Positions 58,700 through 64,000 of a stretch of 64,000 nt of DNA are shown here, one piece after another (position 1 is the first letter of the stretch; every line of letters begins with the position of its first letter). The notes beneath the pieces are model-generated. The model was not told where the DNA came from. It saw only the letters and a program-made list of their open reading frames with translations, and ran no database searches. This DNA comes from Homalodisca vitripennis. Taxonomy: Eukaryota; Arthropoda; Insecta; Hemiptera; Cicadellidae. Position numbers and translations under genes: made by a program. The DNA lies in contig NW_025777580.1 of the NCBI RefSeq assembly GCF_021130785.1, positions 125,001 to 189,000 of the forward strand. The letters are read 5' to 3'.

Positions 58700-60152
58700 T
58701 TAAGGGGAGCACTTCGTAAAAAATCTCAAAAATTACAAATTTTTTTTTTTTTTTTTTATTAAAGTTTGGAATTTCCCGATAACAATGGTGGTATTAAATT
58801 TTTTTTTATGATGACTAGAAGTGTCCGAAATATTTTTTTTTAAATAGGCCTGCAGGCAGTTTCGGGCCTGTAGCAGTCACACTTTGAATGGTGCTGTTAT
58901 AGTACTACTTCGTTGCAGTCATGTTCATGATTTGGTTGGCAGTGACAGTTTGTTATGTCAACAACTTACACTAACCAACAAAACATCTGTTTTATAACCA
59001 TTGCTTATAACCTAGGTAGCATACATGTTTTGGTTACTGACATTTCTGTTTTAGAGAGTGAAAATTACGTAAATGATTATGGTTTTTTGTGAGTTTAGTG
59101 GAGAGTTCTGAGTATTTTTTGTTATAAGTGTAGTGAATTTTATAATGCCACGTTCAAAGCCTGCTTTCAAGAAACGCGTTTTCAAAGGAAATCAACATAA
59201 CCCTCCAACTAGTCCTAGGCCTAGTTTCTCAGGATGTAGGTGTAAGTACCGCAAAGCCGTAAAATCCAATGAAAACTATGATCATGGCAGCCATTTTCAC
59301 TTGCCTGAAAACGTAATGACATTTATTAAACCTATTTTTCAAGATCTAGCCAATCCAACTCTACTGGGCAAATGTACTAAGGGAAAAACTCAAAATCCCA
59401 ATGAGTCCCTCAACAATGTCATTTGGACCTACATACCTAAAAGAACATTTGTGGAGATTAAAACTTTGAAATTTGGCATATATGAAGCTGTTACAGCTTT
59501 TAATGATGGCTACATTGGCAAATGCAAAGTATTTCAAGAAATAGGAGTGTCACCAGGGCAGCATTTTATTACAGCAATGAAAAAGCTTGACCGGCGGCGA
59601 ATTTGGAAGGCAGAGAAAGCTCAAGAAGATATAGAGAAAAAAATTAGACAGAAGAAAAACTTACTAAAAAGAAGTCTGGAGGATGAATATGAGGAGCAGG
59701 AAGGAGATCAGCCAGCCTATGCACCTGGAATGTACTGAAAAAGGTAATAAAGCAGTATTTTTTCCGTTTTTTGTGTTTTTCCGAAAGTTGCGGTTTTCAA
59801 TACAAAAGTACATTTTTCTCAAAAACTACAAATGGTAGGAATATGAAATTTTTTTTGTATGTTTGTAGCACTGTTTTACATATGTGGAACCACTAAAAAA
59901 CATCACATTTCACTGAGTTCAATATTTATATACATACATATACACATATTTATATAGGTTTTTGACAAGCGTTTAAAACAAAAATATATAACTTTTAGGG
60001 TATATGCCAAAAAAAATTTTTTTTTGGTTCCACGTGTTCCCCTAGAAGCCCTCTTTAAATGAAAAAAAGAATTATGAAGATACCTCAAGTAGTTCTTGAG
60101 ATAAGTGTACCTATGTTAACATTACGAAGATAGGGCGAAGTGCTCCCCTTAA
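58700..60152 (+). mobile_element. Internally deleted Kolobok/Mutator-type transposon
   Basis: TTAA at 58700-58703 and 60149-60152 flanks 1,445 bases whose ends are inverted copies beginning GGGGAGCACTTCG. The first seven bases (GGGGAGC) equal those of the 38.2-kb element. It carries one short open frame (59145-59738) made of the start and the end of the transposase. It is non-autonomous but has complete ends, so it could be moved by a partner enzyme. Confidence 0.85.
59145..59738 (+). CDS. Deleted transposase, N- and C-terminal parts fused in frame
   Basis: A 197-residue open frame with no frameshift. The N-terminal ~30 residues (MPRSKPAFKKRVFKGNQ) correspond to the start of the 38.6-40.4-kb transposase, MPRAKVSYKTKSKREFRG. 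After SGC it jumps to CKYRKAVKS...LPENVM, matching WCGYNKAEALHQ...LPYEVM, and continues with DLANPTLLGKC, KTQNPNESLNN, FVEIKTLKFGIYEAV and an acidic end with YAPGMY (compare YGAGMF). Both catalytic aspartates are lost and the E region is kept. I chose the ATG at 59145 rather than 59133 because the related protein starts MPR. It cannot be catalytic. A repressor-like role is possible but only inferred. Confidence 0.75.
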   Translation: MPRSKPAFKKRVFKGNQHNPPTSPRPSFSGCRCKYRKAVKSNENYDHGSHFHLPENVMTFIKPIFQDLANPTLLGKCTKGKTQNPNESLNNVIWTYIPKRTFVEIKTLKFGIYEAVTAFNDGYIGKCKVFQEIGVSPGQHFITAMKKLDRRRIWKAEKAQEDIEKKIRQKKNLLKRSLEDEYEEQEGDQPAYAPGMY

Positions 60153-61147
60153 TCAAGAAGTAGTGGTCATAAATTAATTTAAATGTAGTAGTATAAAAAT
60201 TATATTATTATTATTATTGTTACTGAATAAATGTGCAACAGATAAGAGTAATATAACACTATGGTGTAACATAATACATATATCATTCACAGAAACATGT
60301 CAATAATAATGAACTTATCAAAGTATATATACATAATTTCCAGATTTTTACAAACTTAAGGTAGGACAAGTTAAGAGCCCCATCAGCGTCGTCGAAGAAA
60401 TTCATCTAGTGAGTAGAATGGATGGATCATTTTTAAGCTATATTAGTAGTTTATTGTAAGGTTTCCTTCATATACAAGCCAGGTGTTTTTATCGGAAGAA
60501 GATGTGTTATGAAAGAGAAGGATGATATTATTTCTATGTCTGGTAAGGTAAGAACATTGAGTGAAAGAGCTTTGATGGAAACTGAGAGGGTTCTGTTTTA
60601 TAAATGATAGTGTTTGATAAATATAGATGTATAAGAGTGAAGAATGTTTAATTTTGAAAAAAGAGGTTTGGGTGATGATTTATTTTGGGCACTAGTAATT
60701 ACACGAATTAGATTTGAAAAAATATTTTTATTTACAGAACTGTACACATCGTAGAATTGGCGCTAGATTTGAAGTAATTCTAACGTTTCGAATTAAAACT
60801 AAGTGTATGCAGTGTACGGTCGGTTTAAGATTTTAAATTTAAGAAAAATAAATGTAAAAAAAAACTTTATGATTAATATTTTTACCCCTTTAAATACACT
60901 CCTATTTTGGTCTCCATCAAAACTACAGCGCCATTCGGTCAGAACTAATACTAGTATAAAAGACACAGATTATTTAAAACCTATGTGTTCATTTAATGTA
61001 AAATCGAGCTTGGTCCAGCACTATAAATAAATATGTTCTTTATAAATAGGTATTCTTGAAAACATATAAAAGCATAATTATCACCAATGATATCCAATAA
61101 GTTTTCGTCACTGTGATAATACCGGTTTAGATTAAGGAAAATATAAG
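60153..61147. other. Mostly AT-rich; one short open frame
   Basis: A 56-codon + frame at 60437-60607 reads YCKVSFIYKPGVFIGRRCVM and ends SERALMETERVLFYK. It has protein-like composition but no recognisable family and no ATG near its start. It might be an exon or an old element fragment. Nothing else was seen. Confidence 0.3.
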
Positions 61148-61911
61148 CACTACAGGAGAATATCAGCCGCTTAATCTGGGTTCAGGTTTTTAGCCATTAA
61201 CGTCAGGTGTGAACAATACATTTGCCAGTTTAGAACTTAATGAGAACATAACAACCTTACCCGTAACGTCATAACACTTACGTACAGAAACACTACAGGA
61301 GAGTATCAGGCGCACAATTCATGTACAGGTTTGGAACAATTAACGTCAGGTGTGAACAATACCTCTGCTCGTTAAGAACTTAATGAGAACATAACAACCT
61401 TACCCGTAACGTCATAACACTTACGTACAGAAACACTACAAGAGTTTATCAGCCGCACAATTCATGTACAGGTTTTGAACAATTAACGTCAGGTGTGAAC
61501 AATACCTCTGCTTGATAAGAAATTAATGAGAACATAACAACCTTACCCGTAAGGTCATAACACTTACGTACAGAAACACTACAGGAGATTATCAGGCGCA
61601 CAATTCATGTACAGGTTTGGAACAATTAACGTCAGGTGTGAACAATACCTCTGCTCGTTAAGAACTTAATGAGAACATAACAACCTTACCCGTAACGTCA
61701 TAACACTTACGTACAGAAACACTACAAGAGTTTATCAGCCGCACAATTCATGTACAGGTTTTGAACAATTAACGTCAGGTGTGAACAATACCTCTGCTTG
61801 ATAAGAAATTAATGAGAACATAACAACCTTACCCGTAACGTCATAACACTTACGTACAGAATACTACAGGAGAGTATCAGACGCACAATCTGGGCTCAGG
61901 TTTGTAGCAAT
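61148..61911 (+). repeat. 143-bp satellite array with alternating subtypes
   Basis: Units start with CACTACAGGAGA or CACTACAAGAG at 61148, 61291, 61434, 61577, 61720 and about 61862, so the period is 143. Each holds TTAACGTCAGGTGTGAACAA, CTTAATGAGAACATAACAAC and ACGTCATAACACTTACGTAC. The units at 61291 and 61577 share AGGCGCAC with GGTTTGGAAC. The units at 61434 and 61720 share AGCCGCAC with GGTTTTGAAC. This ABAB order indicates amplification as a 286-base dimer. The last unit is split by an LTR element and resumes at 63229. Confidence 0.9.
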
Positions 61912-62239
61912 TGTGGTGACTGCCCAATACATATATCAGACCGCCGAATCAACGGTTAGAACCGGTCTTTCTGATAAGCCGCGTGCGGATGGAGGACCGG
62001 TGGTCTGATAACGAGGAGTCTAGATTGAGTGACGGAAGAGCGAGGACGTCTGATCGGAGAGTGGCGGTGACGGAGATTCTACTTACCTGTCGCAAGTCTT
62101 AATTATTATTTGTTTTTGGTATTGTGTGTTACGCTATGGATTGATTTAATAATCAGGGGGGGGGGGTTAGGTGCCGGAAAATTATAGGGGGTGATTGTAA
62201 ATTCTAAATTGTTAGTATGTTGGGGCGGGTTTTGTCGTG
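61912..62239 (+). repeat. 5' LTR, 3'-truncated
   Basis: It matches 62655-62980 almost base for base from TGTGGTGACTGCCCA to GTTTTGTCGTG, then diverges abruptly. Small differences include a G run length (near 62155) and TAATTATTATT versus TTATTATT. Confidence 0.9.
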
Positions 62240-62642
62240 CAATCCACATGCAATTTTATTTTCAGGATGACCAGAATTCAATCCTAATCCCTCACATACA
62301 CTACACATCACATAAAAACTTTCTGATTGTATCGAACTCTTTCCTGTTCGGGGGGTGGGTGTGTGACATTTTCCCGTTGTTTTAGAATATATACAAAATA
62401 TTAACGGTAGGTGCGATTGCCTATTCGGTCATTACTTGAAGGGTGACTAGTACAAGAGTTGACCAACAGTTGGATTTTGTTTTTATTTTGTTCCATCACT
62501 ATTATCAATACGTAATTGGTCCTCCTGTCGTCACCCGCTCTTCGATTGGTGAAGAGCACCCAAAATTGTTGGATATTCCAAATTGAAATTTTTATGAACT
62601 ATATGTTTCTTCCTTCCGACTTCCTCTCCATTTTTTTCCTTT

Positions 62643-62654
62643 AGGGGGGGAGAT
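62643..62654 (+). other. Polypurine tract of the LTR retrotransposon
   Basis: AGGGGGGGAGA sits directly before the 3' LTR (TGTGGTGAC at 62655). This is the position and composition of a plus-strand primer. Confidence 0.8.
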
Positions 62655-63224
62655 TGTGGTGACTGCCCACCACATATATCAGACCGCCGAATCAACGGTT
62701 AGAACCGGTCTTTCTGATAAGCCGCGTGCGGATGGAGGACCGGTGGTCTGATAACAAGGAGTCTAGATTGAGTGACGGAAGAGCGAGGACGTCTGATCGG
62801 CGAGTGGCGGTTACGGAGAGTCTACTTACCTGTCGCAAGTCTTATTATTATTTGTTTTTGGTATTGTGTGTTACACTATGGATTTATTTAATAATCAGGG
62901 GGGGGGGTTAGGTGCCGGAAAATGATAGGGGGTGATTGTAAATTCTAAATTGTTAGTATGTTGGGGCGGATTTTGTCGTGATGGGAGGTCGGTGTGGGGT
63001 TGGTGTCGGTATGTGTAAATTATCTTTGCGGTTAATAAATTGTTTTACGATTTACTTTTACTGATTCGTCCTTAAATTATAACTTTAAATACTTATCAAA
63101 GCTGGCAGGAGGATATTGTGTAATTAGGATTATGGTCGCTCCACGGTCTTCATCGTGCAGGCGGCTACAAGCCTAGTCCTGCACGGTGACACGTTGCTTC
63201 CAAAAACCCATACAAATCGTCACA
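62655..63224 (+). repeat. 3' LTR, complete (570 bp)
   Basis: It begins TGTGGTGACTGCCC and ends AATCGTCACA, followed by the CAAT target copy. A GGTTAATAAATTG near 63030 could serve as a polyadenylation signal. The GC-rich first part contrasts with the AT-rich surroundings. Confidence 0.85.
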
Positions 63225-63228
63225 CAAT

Positions 63229-64000
63229 TAACTTTGATTCAGAACAGTACCTTTACCAGTTTAGAACATAATTAAGTTCTAACATAACAAAGCTCATTTT
63301 GTGTCTATTCTGTTTACTTACAGTTCTTTTACCGAATTCTAGGTAGAATTACGTCTATATAGAACGAAATTTTTTTTGCATAAATTAACTTTCATGTAAC
63401 CTTACTGTACCTATGAAATTTACGGTAATTTATTTAATCTACATGCTTTACTATTTAAAATATTAGACTTTCATATATTTTTTAAACTTTTTTACACTGT
63501 TTTTTATCCTTCCATTTATTTTTGTCACAATTGTTGCCCCTAGGAATAATGGAATTCCTTATCACTCAGCCAGTCTCATGGAGTGCCATGGACCAACATC
63601 GAACTCTATGTTGCTTTTATAGAAAATAATACGTATACAAAATATTAAATCCATGAAACAGTTCGTTTTTTAGATGTGCTGAAGGGAGAAATAAATTAAA
63701 TATTTTTAAGGGGTAAGGTTGATAATGTTGACCAAGTATTGATTATTATTAAATTGCAATTATTGAATCACAGGTGTATTTTATATTCATTAATTAAAAT
63801 TAAATTTTAAATACTAGAAATTTAAACAACATTTTAGAAGTTTTATTCTTTATTAGTTTTATTTATTTCTTTATCGATATACAAACGTTTTAGACGAAAA
63901 TTGTCCAAAAATTTGTAGTAAGATAAATATTTCATTGGCGTAGATGTTCATATATCTTATCATTTAACAGTAGAGCCCTTTTTTACCTAAAGTATTATAA
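63229..64000. other. Resumed satellite unit, then AT-rich sequence
   Basis: 63229-63300 (CAGTTTAGAACATAATTAAG) is the rest of the satellite unit split by the LTR element. It is most like the first unit at 61148. Beyond about 63300 no gene or repeat was recognised. Confidence 0.6.

Larger units (their letters stand above)
61908..63228 (+). mobile_element. Decayed LTR retrotransposon with CAAT target duplication
   Basis: CAAT at 61908-61911 and 63225-63228 flanks an element with TGTGGTGACTG...CGTCACA long terminal repeats. The 3' LTR is complete (62655-63224). The 5' LTR survives only for its first 328 bases (61912-62239). A deletion removed the rest of the 5' LTR, the primer site and all genes, leaving about 415 bases of the internal 3' end with the polypurine tract. 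A 4-base target duplication fits Ty3-type elements, but the class cannot be confirmed without coding sequence. Confidence 0.85.

Noticed and set aside
59903..60088. 61-codon minus-strand frame inside the deleted transposon
   Set aside because: It lies in the A/T-rich subterminal region, lacks family motifs and is opposite the orientation of the transposase frame.
62726..62911. 61-codon frame in the 3' LTR as a small protein
   Set aside because: It lies wholly in LTR sequence. The matching part of the 5' LTR does not clearly conserve it, and there is no supporting motif.

Overview
This window is eukaryotic, AT-rich and very poor in host genes. It looks like a stretch of an arthropod genome, most probably an insect. 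The evidence is the mixture of transposable elements: two families of Penelope-like retroelements, CR1/jockey-type LINEs with AAAT tails, a Tc1 transposon, TTAA-flanked transposons with a Mutator/Kolobok-type transposase, a tRNA-derived SINE and a decayed LTR retrotransposon. Lineage is an inference. I found no intact host protein-coding gene. Nearly every coding stretch I can support belongs to a mobile element.

Layout. 1.2-2.5 kb: 3' end of a LINE (+). 4.1-10.3 kb: Penelope-like family 1, made of a + strand remnant, a near-complete minus-strand copy (5.1-8.3 kb) and a tandem truncated copy (8.3-10.15 kb), all ending in or beside (TA)n tracts. 11.96-12.80 kb: a transposon with long inverted arms and an 8-bp target duplication. 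15.28-15.77 kb: a retroposed insert with a 14-bp target duplication. 17.27-18.62 kb: a Tc1 DD34E transposon. 22.1-25.6 and 33.3-34.8 kb: a mosaic of direct and inverted repeats with a ~107-bp minisatellite. It is split by Penelope-like family 2 (25.59-33.28 kb), a textbook tandem array: inverted partial copy, 5'-truncated copy, two full-length copies and a stub, flanked by a 10-bp target duplication. 34.8-35.15 kb: two tRNA-like SINE heads. 38.23-40.86 kb: a Kolobok/Mutator-type transposon (-). 41.3-42.0 kb: a ~22-bp minisatellite. 44.7-47.43 kb: a longer LINE of the 1.2-kb type, lying between two direct copies of another repeat. 58.70-60.15 kb: an internally deleted relative of the 38-kb transposon that keeps an open, fused reading frame. 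61.1-61.9 kb: a 143-bp satellite with alternating subtypes, invaded by an LTR retrotransposon (61.91-63.22 kb).

Under the mobile elements lies a large, diverged inverted duplication. Blocks at 0.33-0.62, 11.6-12.0 and 13.3-16.0 kb match, in reverse order and orientation, blocks at 54.69-54.96, 52.56-52.75 and 49.45-52.2 kb. Both coding-looking and plainly non-coding DNA match, and later insertions sit in one arm only. It is either an old segmental duplication or two copies of a large undescribed element.

A technical point affects the whole window. Near-identical tandem copies differ mostly by one base in homopolymer runs, and the frameshifts I traced in the Tc1, Kolobok-type and most Penelope-like frames are at homopolymers. 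Many 'pseudogenes' here may therefore be consensus errors in otherwise intact elements.
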